64,000 nucleotides of DNA from Leptospira sp. WS39.C2 (GCF_040833965.1 NZ_CP162142.1:1513001-1577000), one strand, 5' to 3'. Positions 1-8,987 are shown, numbered from the stretch's first letter. Notes: generated by a model not told the origin, from the sequence alone. Numbers and translations: made by a program.

Positions 1-806
1 TCAAGTGTAGGTAACATCAGAACCGATGCATTGTATCTGTGGAAGGTAAGTGTATCCACTACACTCACAAGTCCTCGCATAAAAGCACTTCTCGAATCTA
101 GAGTTGATGTGAAACGGTAAAACCCAAGATAGGATTCATTTAAGATATCCCCTGGGATGATTTTTTTTTCTGAACCGATGTAGTTTGAGTGGAATTCTTT
201 TGGAAAAGTTTCTTTCAAAGATTGTAACCAAAAGTTCCATAAAACTGGGTCCATTTTGTTTTTGATTCCAACTGTGCGGTGGCGAATATCAATGTATTGT
301 GGGAAGTCGTATTCCCTAGCACTCATTCCCCACCTATGGTTGATGAGAAGGGTGTCCAAACCAAACTCTACTTTCATGTGGTTCACTTGGGCTTGGTAAG
401 AAATCTTCTTATCGTTGTTATAGTAATCACCAGAAATATAAAAGATATAAGGATGGGTTTGGATATCTACCACACAATGGCAGATATAACCAAGTGTGAA
501 TGCAAGGAAACGATCCCTGTACAAACCCATTTCCGTATCATACACTTGGTCAAGGAAACTTAAGACAAGCTCTGCTACATTATGATGGTGGGCAAGGTCT
601 CCGAAAAAAGCTGCTTTTTTTGTAAGTTTGGGCCTAAGAACATGATAGAAATAAAAGATATCTGGGGCAACGGCACCTAAGTTGGCATAGGGTGCCACAT
701 CAGGCCTTGCGAGTAAATTGGCAATTTTCCTTTGAGTGGCATTGCCATGTTCCAAGTGTTTTTTTACTTGGGAGAGTGCTTCAATATGTGTAATCTTTCC
801 TGCCAT
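1..806 (-). CDS. Zinc-dependent phospholipase C-domain protein (3' end beyond window)
   Basis: The frame is open from ATG at 806 to the left edge, about 268 codons, so the C-terminus is missing. Near residues 55-90 it reads APDIFYFYH, then FFGDLAHHHN, then GYICHCVVDIQTHPY. This His/Asp-rich spacing is typical of the Zn_dep_PLPC family (PF00882), whose conserved His and Asp residues bind three zinc ions. No signal peptide is seen, so it is probably cytoplasmic. It diverges from the lysA-like gene across a short gap. The family call is fairly firm. The substrate is unknown; many family members are not proven lipases. Confidence 0.75.
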   Translation of the reverse strand, partial: MAGKITHIEALSQVKKHLEHGNATQRKIANLLARPDVAPYANLGAVAPDIFYFYHVLRPKLTKKAAFFGDLAHHHNVAELVLSFLDQVYDTEMGLYRDRFLAFTLGYICHCVVDIQTHPYIFYISGDYYNNDKKISYQAQVNHMKVEFGLDTLLINHRWGMSAREYDFPQYIDIRHRTVGIKNKMDPVLWNFWLQSLKETFPKEFHSNYIGSEKKIIPGDILNESYLGFYRFTSTLDSRSAFMRGLVSVVDTLTFHRYNASVLMLPTL

Positions 807-863
807 TTTCTACTTTTTTGACTTTATGGATTGGAACCTATTGAAAGGTTTATCTTAAATCCT

Positions 864-2132
864 ATGACATCAATCGAAAAACTAAAGTTTTTGAAAGAAG
901 ACCAAGTGCGAGCTTTGGCAAAAGAATTTGGAACCCCTCTCTTTGTCTATTCTGAGAAAGAAATTGAACAAAAATGCGACGAAGCATTGGCATTTCCGAA
1001 TGCGTTCGGATTACAAGTCCGATATGCCATGAAGGCTAATCCCAATTCCAATATCTTACAAATCATGAAAAAAAAAGGCATCCTCATCGATGCATCCTCT
1101 GAACATGAAGTGGTACGGGCCCTACATTTCGGATTTTCTCCTGAATCCATCATGCTCACTTCCCAAGAATTCCCAAAATCATTTGCTGAAATCATTGGGA
1201 AAGGTGTAAAATTTAATGCGTGTTCCCTCCGTCAATTGGAACTTTTTGGCCAAACTTTTCCAGGAAAATCGGTATCCATTCGCTTTAATCCAGGACTTGG
1301 ATCAGGGCATACCAAAAAAACCGATGTGGGAGGAGTTACTTCTTCCTTTGGGATTTGGCATGAAAAACTGGATGAGGTAAAGGCTATCGTTAACAAATAC
1401 AACCTTGTTGTGGAAAAAGTCCACACTCATATTGGATCAGGCAGTGATCCGGAAGTTTGGAAAGCTGTTGCCAAGTATACCTTGGAATATGCAGAGAGTT
1501 TTCCATCGGTCACTGTTGTGAGTCTCGGCGGGGGATATAAAGTTGGCAGAATGGATGATGAAAAATCGACCGACTTACAAAAAATAGGTGCTCCTGTTAA
1601 AATCCAATTTTCTGAATTTGCCGAGAAACATGGAAGAAAACTGATTTTAGAAATTGAACCAGGAACTTACCTCATTGCTCTTTGCGGGGCACTTCTCACA
1701 ACCGTGGATGATGCGATCGACACAGGGAAAAATGGATTCCAGTTTTTGAAATTAGATACAGGTATGGATTCCAACACAAGGCCATCCCTCTATGGGGCAC
1801 GTCACCCTCTCGTCACAGTGAAAAAAGAAGGTGGGTCACCAAAGTCTAACAAAGAATATGTGGTCGTTGGGCATTGTTGTGAATCAGGTGATGTTTTTAC
1901 CCAAAAGGAAGGGGGAGAACCCATTACAAGGCTTATGGGTGAGGCAGAAATTGGTGATTATGTAGTAATGGAAGCAACTGGTGCCTATTGTTCCAGTATG
2001 TCCACTAAGAACTACAATAGTTTTCCTGAGACAGCCGAGGTATTACTCCGTAAAGACGGAACACCAAAACTCATTCGTAAAAAAGAACCTGTAACGGAAA
2101 TCTTCCGAAACGAAATCTTAGTGGTGGAATGA
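864..2132 (+). CDS. LysA-like fold-III PLP decarboxylase (diaminopimelate decarboxylase family)
   Basis: A 422-residue alanine-racemase-fold PLP decarboxylase. Visible motifs are YAMKANPN with the PLP-binding lysine, HTHIGSGS, SLGGGY (phosphate-binding glycines), CCESGDVF (the catalytic Cys region of LysA/ODC enzymes) and GAYCSSMSTKNYNSFP near the C-terminus. LysA converts meso-diaminopimelate to lysine. The EPGR motif, whose Arg binds the substrate carboxylate in diaminopimelate decarboxylases, reads EPGT here, so the substrate may differ. I chose ATG 864 because homology begins soon after it; an in-frame TTG at 831 would add 11 residues. The stop overlaps the next gene by ATGA, so the two are translationally coupled. 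Confidence 0.78.
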   Translation: MTSIEKLKFLKEDQVRALAKEFGTPLFVYSEKEIEQKCDEALAFPNAFGLQVRYAMKANPNSNILQIMKKKGILIDASSEHEVVRALHFGFSPESIMLTSQEFPKSFAEIIGKGVKFNACSLRQLELFGQTFPGKSVSIRFNPGLGSGHTKKTDVGGVTSSFGIWHEKLDEVKAIVNKYNLVVEKVHTHIGSGSDPEVWKAVAKYTLEYAESFPSVTVVSLGGGYKVGRMDDEKSTDLQKIGAPVKIQFSEFAEKHGRKLILEIEPGTYLIALCGALLTTVDDAIDTGKNGFQFLKLDTGMDSNTRPSLYGARHPLVTVKKEGGSPKSNKEYVVVGHCCESGDVFTQKEGGEPITRLMGEAEIGDYVVMEATGAYCSSMSTKNYNSFPETAEVLLRKDGTPKLIRKKEPVTEIFRNEILVVE

Positions 2133-2818
2133 ACAATTTGTATGCAATTCTACTTGCCGGTGGAACAGGGAGTAGAATGGGTTTGGATGTTCCTAAACAA
2201 TTTTTAAAACTTAGAGGGGAATCACTCCTTCGGCATTCGGTGAAACGTTTCCAAAGGTTTGGACTTTTAAAATCCATCACCATTGTCTCCCACCCTGATT
2301 GGATTTTGGAAACGGAAAAGGAAGTGGGTGATCTTTTGGAACCTAACGACCGCATTGTCGAAGGTGGGGATACAAGACACCTTTCTACTTTAAATGGGAT
2401 CAACTCCATCAATTATGATGGAAAAGATATTTTTTTCATCCATGACGTGGCTCGTCCCAATTTCAAACAAAACGAACTCTACCAACTTGTAGAACAAACA
2501 AAAATTTTTGGAGGAGCTACTCTTGTTTGCCCAGTAACAGAAAGTTTGGTGCGAGTAAAACTACACCAAAACTATTCCCAGGAACCTTTAAAACGAGAAG
2601 AAGTGTATGCTGTGAAAACCCCACAATCAGTTGCGGGGTTCATGTTAGTTGAACTATTGAACGAGTCGTTGCCAAACAATTCCAAACAGCACCCAACAGA
2701 TCTTTGCACGTGGATGGGAGAACGAAGAGTAGGGATTGTGGCAACAGATTTTCATAATATCAAAGTGACAAGCCCAGGTGATTTGGCACTTGCTGAATCA
2801 CTCTACCTAATCGACTGA
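2129..2818 (+). CDS. ispD: IspD-like cytidylyltransferase (MEP or sugar-alcohol phosphate)
   Basis: A 229-residue nucleotidyltransferase with the N-terminal CTP-binding loop LLAGGTGSRMG...PKQFL, then FIHDVARP (metal/CTP site), VKTPQ, PTD and a C-terminal NIKVTSPGDLALAE. This order matches IspD, which makes 4-diphosphocytidyl-2-C-methyl-erythritol for isoprenoid synthesis, and also TarI-type ribitol-phosphate cytidylyltransferases. The usual substrate-side Thr of IspD is in a diverged stretch (PVTESLVRV). The start ATG overlaps the stop of the lysA-like gene by 4 bases. Family is certain; the exact acceptor is less so. Confidence 0.75.
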   Translation: MNNLYAILLAGGTGSRMGLDVPKQFLKLRGESLLRHSVKRFQRFGLLKSITIVSHPDWILETEKEVGDLLEPNDRIVEGGDTRHLSTLNGINSINYDGKDIFFIHDVARPNFKQNELYQLVEQTKIFGGATLVCPVTESLVRVKLHQNYSQEPLKREEVYAVKTPQSVAGFMLVELLNESLPNNSKQHPTDLCTWMGERRVGIVATDFHNIKVTSPGDLALAESLYLID

Positions 2819-2827
2819 TTGTATTAT

Positions 2828-3922
2828 TTATCTACCGTGGAATAATTTAAACCGTTGTTTCCAAATCCAAATTCTAAATAGGTTTTTGTTTTCTATGGAA
2901 TCAATTTGGATTCCAAAACCAATTGGTTTTCCATATTTCCCTTGTGGGTTTGACCACCTAACGATACCACCAACTGAAATTTCACCAGATCTAGTTTGGA
3001 TTTTGACACGACAATCATCGGAAGCAGAAAGAACGGTATCTGATTCAATGTACAATCCTTCTAAGGAAACATTGAGTAATGTCCCTTGGTATGATTTGTT
3101 ATCTGTTTTAGAGAATTGAACAGGGTTTGAAACTGGGTAACGAGGAGCAAAAACACGATGTAAAAACGAATCATAAATTTGTTTTTCTTCTTTTTGCGCG
3201 ATGAGAAATTGCAATTGTACACCAGCAATTTCTGTTCCATCAGATTCTTGATCAATGCGAACCACTTTCCCTTGTACGGAAATGGCTGCAGGTTCCCGAT
3301 TTTCCTTTTCTAATTTTAAGAGCAGATTGATCGGATCACCTGGATTTAAAAAATGATGTTTGGTTAAAGGAAGTAAAACTCCGTTTTTTGAGATATTGAT
3401 GGTAAGACCATCTCCTTCTCTTTCTCCATCGGCATTTGTCCAATGGAAAGGAATTGGATGAGTTTCCCTATATCTGGAACGCCATCCCCTTCTTGTGGAA
3501 CTTAAGTAAGGAGCTGCAATTTCCCTTCGTAAGAAATAGAAGGCAATTGCAAGTAATATGGTTGTGATCCCCATATTCCAGACGATATCGTTTGTTTTGA
3601 TTCGGATACCAGCAAGGAAGAATTTTTTCCCAAGAGATACTGATAATACCATCCAGAAATTATAAGTTAGGATGAGAAAGGTAAAACAAAGGAAGAGATA
3701 ATAACCAAACTTCTTTTTGGTGATGAGACCATAAGCTATTATGGCACTTAAAAATGAAAAGACATATTGCCAAGGTTGGATTCGAGTCAGGATCATTTCA
3801 ACATGATCAAAATCCAAATCATATAGGGATGCTATGGCAAAAAAAATAACAAATGGTACGGCAAAAAAACCAAGTGTTACCAGTAAAACAGGGATGGGGT
3901 AATTGAAGAACCGAAATGTCAC
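2828..3922 (-). CDS. Membrane protein with two PilZ domains (c-di-GMP receptor-like)
   Basis: A 364-residue protein. Residues 1-135 hold about four hydrophobic segments, then a short Arg-rich linker, then two tandem PilZ-type domains. The first has RSRYR (the RxxxR c-di-GMP motif) and NISKNG ([D/N]xSxxG). The second keeps NVSLEG, but its arginine motif is imperfect (RVFAPR). PilZ domains bind cyclic di-GMP and relay it to motility, adhesion or secretion machinery. By inference only the first domain binds with full affinity. It lies 78 bases downstream of two cyclic-nucleotide-binding genes on the same strand. Output partner unknown. Confidence 0.8.
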   Translation of the reverse strand: MTFRFFNYPIPVLLVTLGFFAVPFVIFFAIASLYDLDFDHVEMILTRIQPWQYVFSFLSAIIAYGLITKKKFGYYLFLCFTFLILTYNFWMVLSVSLGKKFFLAGIRIKTNDIVWNMGITTILLAIAFYFLRREIAAPYLSSTRRGWRSRYRETHPIPFHWTNADGEREGDGLTINISKNGVLLPLTKHHFLNPGDPINLLLKLEKENREPAAISVQGKVVRIDQESDGTEIAGVQLQFLIAQKEEKQIYDSFLHRVFAPRYPVSNPVQFSKTDNKSYQGTLLNVSLEGLYIESDTVLSASDDCRVKIQTRSGEISVGGIVRWSNPQGKYGKPIGFGIQIDSIENKNLFRIWIWKQRFKLFHGR

Positions 3923-4000
3923 CCGAAAATAAAACTGTTTTTTTTGGCTTTAGTCAACTTATTTTTACATTTTGAATTTTGATCCATCAAATGAGAAACC

Positions 4001-4525
4001 TTAAGATTCTTTGGATTCCAGATTGGTTTCTGCGGATTCTTGTGTGTTGTCCTCAGTATTTGTGACAGATTCTGAGTTTGTTGCTTCGGTCTCTTTTTGG
4101 TGGATTCCATTGATTAGAATATGCAATTCTTTTTGTTTTTCGGAGATTGAATCTTCTACGGCTGTTAGTCGATTGATAATACTATGTAAAATAACTGACA
4201 AAAATCCAGGGCTCTCCTTTCCCATTCCCAAAAAAATATCTTTTGTTATGATTCCAACCTTTGTGTCTTCTGATGCTGCCAAGATACTTGCCGCTCTTGG
4301 TGAAGGAAAAACCAAAGCCATTTCACCGAAAAATTCCCCAGGTTTGATGTCCCTTATATATTGGTCTTCTCCAGATGATTTACGTTTGTAGACTTGCAAT
4401 AAACCAGAAAAAACAAAATACATCTTTCCATTACATTCTTCACCTTCAGAAAAAACCTTTGTTCCTTGGGCAAAATGGTCAATGCGTACTTCAGTGATGT
4501 ATTTTCGTAAGTGATCAACATTCAT
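4001..4525 (-). CDS. Cyclic nucleotide-binding domain protein
   Basis: A 174-residue protein with one Crp/PKA-type cyclic-nucleotide-binding domain at about residues 15-125. The phosphate-binding cassette reads FFGEMALVFPSPRAASI, with the Glu and Arg that contact the ribose and phosphate of cNMP. The C-terminal 50 residues are Glu/Thr/Ser-rich and low in complexity, with no helix-turn-helix, so it is not a Crp-type transcription factor. Its ATG overlaps the stop of the upstream cNMP-binding gene by 4 bases. It probably works as a cytoplasmic sensor or adaptor; the partner is not visible. Confidence 0.8.
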   Translation of the reverse strand: MNVDHLRKYITEVRIDHFAQGTKVFSEGEECNGKMYFVFSGLLQVYKRKSSGEDQYIRDIKPGEFFGEMALVFPSPRAASILAASEDTKVGIITKDIFLGMGKESPGFLSVILHSIINRLTAVEDSISEKQKELHILINGIHQKETEATNSESVTNTEDNTQESAETNLESKES

Positions 4526-4944
4526 TTGGTTTCATCCTTTTGGATTTCTTCAATCATTTTGTCTAATTCAGAAAGCCTGGCTTCTGCTCTATGGAGTTTT
4601 TCCACAGTACTTTTGGTAAGTTGGAATAAAAAATGAGTATTGATGCGAGCCAGTTTTTCAAATTGGTCATCTCTTAAAATTCCAACCCTTGCATTTGCTG
4701 ATACGACACTAATGGTCATGGCCCTTGGCCTTCTTGTGATGAGGGAAAGTTCACCAAAAAATTCACCAGGACCAAGTCCTTTGATCACTTCTTGTGATCC
4801 ATCTGGCATTCGTTTGGTGACTGCGAACATCCCACTCATGATACAATACATACTTCCGTCATGTGGATCACCTTCCCGAAAGATGACATCTCCTCTCAGA
4901 TACACTTGTGTAGAGATGTTTTGCATAAATTCAAGTATGTTCAT
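4522..4944 (-). CDS. Cyclic nucleotide-binding domain protein
   Basis: A 140-residue stand-alone cNMP-binding domain: residues 10-115 form the beta-barrel and the phosphate-binding cassette FFGELSLITRRPRAMTI, followed by a short helical tail. No DNA-binding or enzymatic domain is attached. It is the first gene of a minus-strand set (this gene, a second cNMP-binding gene overlapping by 4 bases, then the PilZ protein), so cyclic-nucleotide and c-di-GMP receptors may be made together. The region upstream runs to tRNA-Leu. Confidence 0.8.
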   Translation of the reverse strand: MNILEFMQNISTQVYLRGDVIFREGDPHDGSMYCIMSGMFAVTKRMPDGSQEVIKGLGPGEFFGELSLITRRPRAMTISVVSANARVGILRDDQFEKLARINTHFLFQLTKSTVEKLHRAEARLSELDKMIEEIQKDETK

Positions 4945-5062
4945 CGGACTTATCCTATAGGTACCTGACAGTAATATAAAATTCTAAAACAATGGCAAGT
5001 GAATCACAAAATCTCAGTAGACAGAATTCCCTAGTACAAAAACCTGCTTATACAACCACAAT

Positions 5063-5144
5063 GCGGGCGTGGCGAAATTGGCAGACGCACCAGATTTAGG
5101 TTCTGGCGCCGTGAGGCGTGGGGGTTCAAGTCCCTCCGCCCGCA
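5063..5144 (+). tRNA. tRNA-Leu (anticodon TAG)
   Basis: Acceptor GCGGGCG (5063-5069) pairs perfectly with CGCCCGC (5137-5143), followed by discriminator A. The anticodon stem CCAGA/TCTGG encloses loop TTTAGGT, giving TAG. A long class II variable arm and the GGTTCAAGTCC T-arm fit tRNA-Leu. The CCA end is not encoded. Confidence 0.96.
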
Positions 5145-5729
5145 AAACACAACTTTCATCTTTTTACCAACATTCCAAACAACACCAAACCCGGAAGGAC
5201 TTGAACAGTGACGCGACCAGAAACTATGACGACCCTTAGGGAGTCATTGTTTCTGCAAGTTTACCAAAAAGACAACTGCCTAGCGGAGCCGTGTCCCGAA
5301 GTTGGATCCAGCTAGATATTGATTCAAACAAAAACATGGATACAGACTAATCTTTGTTAATAATTCAATCTCGAAGGAAATGAGGTACATGGTTGCAATA
5401 TCTATTAAGAAGTGTTCCATCAAAAACTTTAGGATTTTTTAATTTTACCTGAAATGAATCTCTATTGGATAAAATTCCTTTCGGCCCAAACAATTTTTGT
5501 AATCAAAAAAACACAGGTATCAATATTATGTTTGAGATAATCTATTTAATTACTTTTAATTACTTATGAAAGAATCAATTATGGAATTTCTAGATTCGGT
5601 ATTTCGATTGACGATCACAGGTTTTGGAATAATTTCGAATTCTCGAAATTTTGGTCCAACGGATTCCATTTACTTTGAGTAACTTTGTTTTTTTTGAATG
5701 ATTGATTTTGATTGGGACTAATTTTATAT
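5145..5729. other. Gene-free AT-rich stretch after tRNA-Leu
   Basis: About 585 bases with no supportable gene on either strand; the few open frames have no start context or recognisable product. It contains an inverted near-copy of the tRNA T-arm (5192-5206) and a small palindromic tract around CCCTTAGGG near 5233. It is the left edge of an AT-rich accessory region and could be decayed mobile DNA, which is inference. Confidence 0.6.
5192..5206 (-). repeat. Inverted near-copy of the tRNA-Leu T-arm
   Basis: CGGAAGGACTTGAAC here is the reverse complement of GTTCAAGTCCTTCCG. It matches tRNA positions 5124-5138 (GTTCAAGTCCCTCCG) at 14 of 15 bases. It may be a remnant of tRNA-associated integration or chance, since T-arm sequences are shared by all tRNAs. 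No complete tRNA fold is found around it. Confidence 0.4.
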
Positions 5730-6875
5730 ATGTTTTCCACTTTCCGAAAATTCGAGATCCCTTTGTTTTTATTGGGTTCTGTTTCGTTTATTATTTTCTT
5801 ATTTTTAAGATCAATTGAAAAAGGCACATTTGGAATTGATTACGAAACGTTTTATTTACAAACATCCGCAATCTTAAAAAATCTTGATTTGAAAGAGATT
5901 AAAGGTTCGATGTTAGGGTTAGGTTTGTTACCCCTTTCTCCACCGTTTAGTTCTGTTTTGTTATTACCTTTAGGTTTTTTTGAATTTAATACTTCAAAGT
6001 TAATTTTTGGAATAACGAATGTTTTGTTTTTTTATTTTGTTTTATTTTTGGTGAGAAACAAAATCGAAAATCGAAAAACATTTTTGTTATTAGCGTTATT
6101 ATCTCTACCAATTTTGGAAACTATATTAGTGGGCCAACTTGGTATTTTATTACTAGTTTTCCTTACGATTTTTTTTATTTCCATCGATCAAAATGATGGT
6201 TTGGCTTCTCTGGCGCTTGCATTTGCAGTTTCGATCAAAATAACTCCTATTGTCATTCTATTACCTTTGTTTTTTTACAAAAGAAGACTATTTTACCTCA
6301 CAATCCTTTTGATTGTGATTGTACAATCGATTACTATGTTTGTAGTTGGATCCGAATACTTTTTTTACTATTATTGGAATCTCCTTCCGTCGACAGCAAA
6401 CCAATTAGGATGCCAGCTTTTTAATCAATCATTTTTATCTGGTTTTAAATGTTCGATGGAAATGTTTGGGGTAGTGATTGATAGAAAATTCTATTCTGGA
6501 TTATCTTTTTTATTATTTTTGATCATTTCTTTTCCCATTTTTAAATATAGGCAAAAGGTTCGTGAATTGGATTTTTTTGTAATCAATTCGTTTGTGCTAA
6601 TGTTGTTTCTAAGTTTAATAAATTCGATTACATGGCCGAACCATCTAACTTATTTGATTCTATTATATGTATTTTTTCAAAAAGAAGTAAGCGGAGATTC
6701 TTTTTTTGGAAAGTTTTTGGTTAGTTCAAATTTTTTGGCTATATTGTTTTATAACAAACAATACTTTGGAAATGGTTTCCTTGATTTTTGGGCAAATAAG
6801 ATACTAGGGTTGATCGTTTTTGTTTTTTTGATACGCCTTTTATTCATCAGAAACAAACATACTGTGCCGATGTGA
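5730..6875 (+). CDS. GT87-like polyprenol-linked membrane glycosyltransferase (DUF2029)
   Basis: A 381-residue multi-pass membrane protein with about nine to ten hydrophobic segments. After the first segment it reads FGIDYETFY, an early acidic loop motif typical of GT-C enzymes. A later SIKITPIVILLPLFFYKRR block and a WPNHLTYL motif are characteristic of the GT87/DUF2029 mannosyltransferase-like family. These enzymes transfer sugars from polyprenyl phosphates on the outer face of the inner membrane. ATG 5730 is preferred; TTG 5712 is in frame. Its very T-rich codon use differs from genes left of the tRNA. Acceptor unknown. Confidence 0.65.
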   Translation: MFSTFRKFEIPLFLLGSVSFIIFLFLRSIEKGTFGIDYETFYLQTSAILKNLDLKEIKGSMLGLGLLPLSPPFSSVLLLPLGFFEFNTSKLIFGITNVLFFYFVLFLVRNKIENRKTFLLLALLSLPILETILVGQLGILLLVFLTIFFISIDQNDGLASLALAFAVSIKITPIVILLPLFFYKRRLFYLTILLIVIVQSITMFVVGSEYFFYYYWNLLPSTANQLGCQLFNQSFLSGFKCSMEMFGVVIDRKFYSGLSFLLFLIISFPIFKYRQKVRELDFFVINSFVLMLFLSLINSITWPNHLTYLILLYVFFQKEVSGDSFFGKFLVSSNFLAILFYNKQYFGNGFLDFWANKILGLIVFVFLIRLLFIRNKHTVPM

Positions 6876-7108
6876 GTTTAGAAATTTTCAGAGGAAATGG
6901 TATTTTTTAAAGCGAATGATTTATTTGGATTAAATTCTCCTTTCATTTTAGGCAAACTTACCTTGTGAATAAAGTTTGACAATTTAGGGACGTATGGGAT
7001 TTATTTTAAATGTTAGGCGACTATTCAATTATGATTCTTTATGATAAGGTTACGAAAAAAACAATTTATGTGCTGTCGTGAAATTGATTTTTTCTGTTTA
7101 AAGATAAG

Positions 7109-7777
7109 ATGAAACAAAACTGTTTCTTTTGTTTCATCATTTTTTGTATCGGGTGTTGTTCTTCACCCCATTATCTAACAATAATTTCACCTGGTATCAC
7201 TTCTCAATACCGGCTTAAAGCAATGAGTGGTATCAAGATGGAGGAAGCATCTTTTTATGGTCCATGGTACTATGCCCATTCAACTTTTTATATTGAACAT
7301 GGCCAGTTGAATGAAGTGTTAAAGGACCCAAATAATTTCATAATGAACCATAAAGAGATATTCGAAACTGTAAAGTTTGGCAAAGGAAAGGTTTGGTTGT
7401 TGTTTGAATATTGTTACGATCAATCGAAGCCGATCCAAATTGATGTAGATAAGGAACTATATCAATTTGAATGGAATGATCAGTCTCCTCTCTCAAAAAC
7501 CACATATTTTTACCCATATTCCTATTATAAAAAGGGAAAACGGATACGGCATAAATTACCTTTTTACCAAACAGAACCTTATCCAAACGATGGGTGGAAG
7601 AGAACAACGGGGTATGACCAGTATTTTTGTGTGCGTAACCTTTTAGAATTTGATGAATCTTATCAGAAAATGGGTAAGAACAAATTTAAGATCTTAACAC
7701 CTAGAGAACAACTCCTGTATTACGAATACCAATTTGATCAAAAGTTTATTTATTATGCAGAAGAAGAAATCAATTGA
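7109..7777 (+). CDS. Hypothetical lipoprotein
   Basis: A 222-residue protein with a short hydrophobic N-terminus ending in a Cys-rich lipobox-like stretch (FCIGCC), so probably a membrane-anchored lipoprotein. The rest is rich in Tyr, Lys and Phe with no motif I recognise. Its TGA stop overlaps the TTG start of the next gene by four bases (TTGA), so they form a coupled pair. Lies in the AT-rich stretch. Function unknown. Confidence 0.6.
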   Translation: MKQNCFFCFIIFCIGCCSSPHYLTIISPGITSQYRLKAMSGIKMEEASFYGPWYYAHSTFYIEHGQLNEVLKDPNNFIMNHKEIFETVKFGKGKVWLLFEYCYDQSKPIQIDVDKELYQFEWNDQSPLSKTTYFYPYSYYKKGKRIRHKLPFYQTEPYPNDGWKRTTGYDQYFCVRNLLEFDESYQKMGKNKFKILTPREQLLYYEYQFDQKFIYYAEEEIN

Positions 7778-8157
7778 AGAATAAAATATTGGTTATTTTA
7801 AATTTAGTTTTATTAATATTCCTAGTTTTTCTTAGTTTGAATTGTGATGGATTGATTCGAGGTGAGGAAAAATTATTCCTTCGTCAAAAAAGCGGACTAT
7901 TAAAAGAGTATGAAGGAGAATGTTTGGTAAGTTTATATTCCAATGAAAGTTCCAACAAGCGGTTATTACTTCATAAGACTGGTAGTCGGGTAAAAAACGG
8001 AAATTTAAACTATTTTTTTACAGTTTCTCCTAGAAGAATTTCCTACCAAATGGATATCCAATGTGATGGTGGAATCTATAGCCAAAAAATTATAAATTTC
8101 CCTGAAGATTCGAATATCGATTTTCATAAAAATTTGTTCATCCACGAATCAAAATAA
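7774..8157 (+). CDS. Small hypothetical lipoprotein
   Basis: A 127-residue protein starting with TTG overlapping the previous stop. The N-terminal hydrophobic stretch ends in LSLNC, a spirochaete-style lipobox. The mature part has alternating hydrophobic and polar residues suggestive of a beta-rich fold (MDIQCDGGIYSQKI). No family recognised. An AraC gene follows after 8 bases, so it may share a transcript with that regulator. Confidence 0.55.
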   Translation: MKNKILVILNLVLLIFLVFLSLNCDGLIRGEEKLFLRQKSGLLKEYEGECLVSLYSNESSNKRLLLHKTGSRVKNGNLNYFFTVSPRRISYQMDIQCDGGIYSQKIINFPEDSNIDFHKNLFIHESK

Positions 8158-8165
8158 GAATTAAC

Positions 8166-8987
8166 ATGGAATACTATACCTATTTGCCTCACAAAGATTT
8201 GCGATCCTTTGTAAAGTGTTATTGGACTTTAAAGGTTCCGAAATCAAGTACTCCTTTAAAACAAAAAATAGTTCCAGATGGGTGTATCGAATTAGCATTT
8301 TTGTTTGGTGATAGTATCAAACGTTATACAAATTATTCTGATTTTGTTTTCCAACCCAAAGCAATGGTCATTGGCCAAATTACAAAACCATTTGAAATTG
8401 AACCAACAGGTATTGTTGATAGTTTTGCAGTTCGTTTTTATCCCTATGGATTTTCTATGATCCATTCAGTTCCGATGGAACAATTGGCAAATACCGAAAC
8501 AGACATTTCAATTTTATTCGGAAATAAAGTTGGAGAGAAATTGTATTTGGAACTTTCAAATGCTAATGATACTAAAGAAAGGATCCGAATTATCGAATTA
8601 TTTTTGTTTTCACAGCTAAAAAATGAATCAAACCAAAAGAGAGTAGTTGAAAAAACTTGGGAAACTCTATTTAAAGAAAAGGGATCGAAATCAGTATTAT
8701 CAATTTGGAATCATGACCCCAAAAAAATCCGTGAAATGGAACGAAAATTTTTAAAACAAGTAGGTATTTCACCGAAACAATTAGGGAAAATGATTCGGTT
8801 GCAAACTGCGATTGAATTAATGTTAAGTGGTGAAGAAAAATCACTCACACAGATTGCCTATGAATCTGATTATTATGACCAGTCACACTTTATTAAAGAT
8901 TTTCAGAAATTCACCGGAGAAAGTCCAAAACAATTTTTACAGAATCAAAATTTTCAATTATCTAATATTTTTTACCAAAAAGATTGA
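8166..8987 (+). CDS. AraC-family transcriptional regulator with DUF6597-type N-terminal domain
   Basis: A 273-residue regulator. Residues 1-150 resemble the DUF6597 cupin-like sensor: YLPHKDLRSFVKCYWTLK, the VPDGCIEL motif, then IGQITKPFEI and AVRFYPYGF. Residues 185-265 form the AraC HTH with ISPKQLGKMIRLQTAIELM, SLTQIAYESDYYDQSHFI (second recognition helix) and FTGESPKQF. Such regulators often control adjacent VOC-domain or small-molecule-response genes; a VOC lipoprotein starts 80 bases downstream. The ligand is unknown. Confidence 0.85.
   Translation: MEYYTYLPHKDLRSFVKCYWTLKVPKSSTPLKQKIVPDGCIELAFLFGDSIKRYTNYSDFVFQPKAMVIGQITKPFEIEPTGIVDSFAVRFYPYGFSMIHSVPMEQLANTETDISILFGNKVGEKLYLELSNANDTKERIRIIELFLFSQLKNESNQKRVVEKTWETLFKEKGSKSVLSIWNHDPKKIREMERKFLKQVGISPKQLGKMIRLQTAIELMLSGEEKSLTQIAYESDYYDQSHFIKDFQKFTGESPKQFLQNQNFQLSNIFYQKD

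Noticed and set aside
279..563. Open frame of 94 codons on the plus strand
   Set aside because: It lies antisense to the partial phospholipase C-domain gene, whose His/Asp motifs are clear, and its product has no motif.
5192..5300. Possible second tRNA on the minus strand
   Set aside because: Only the T-arm-like part is present; no acceptor or anticodon stem pairs around it.
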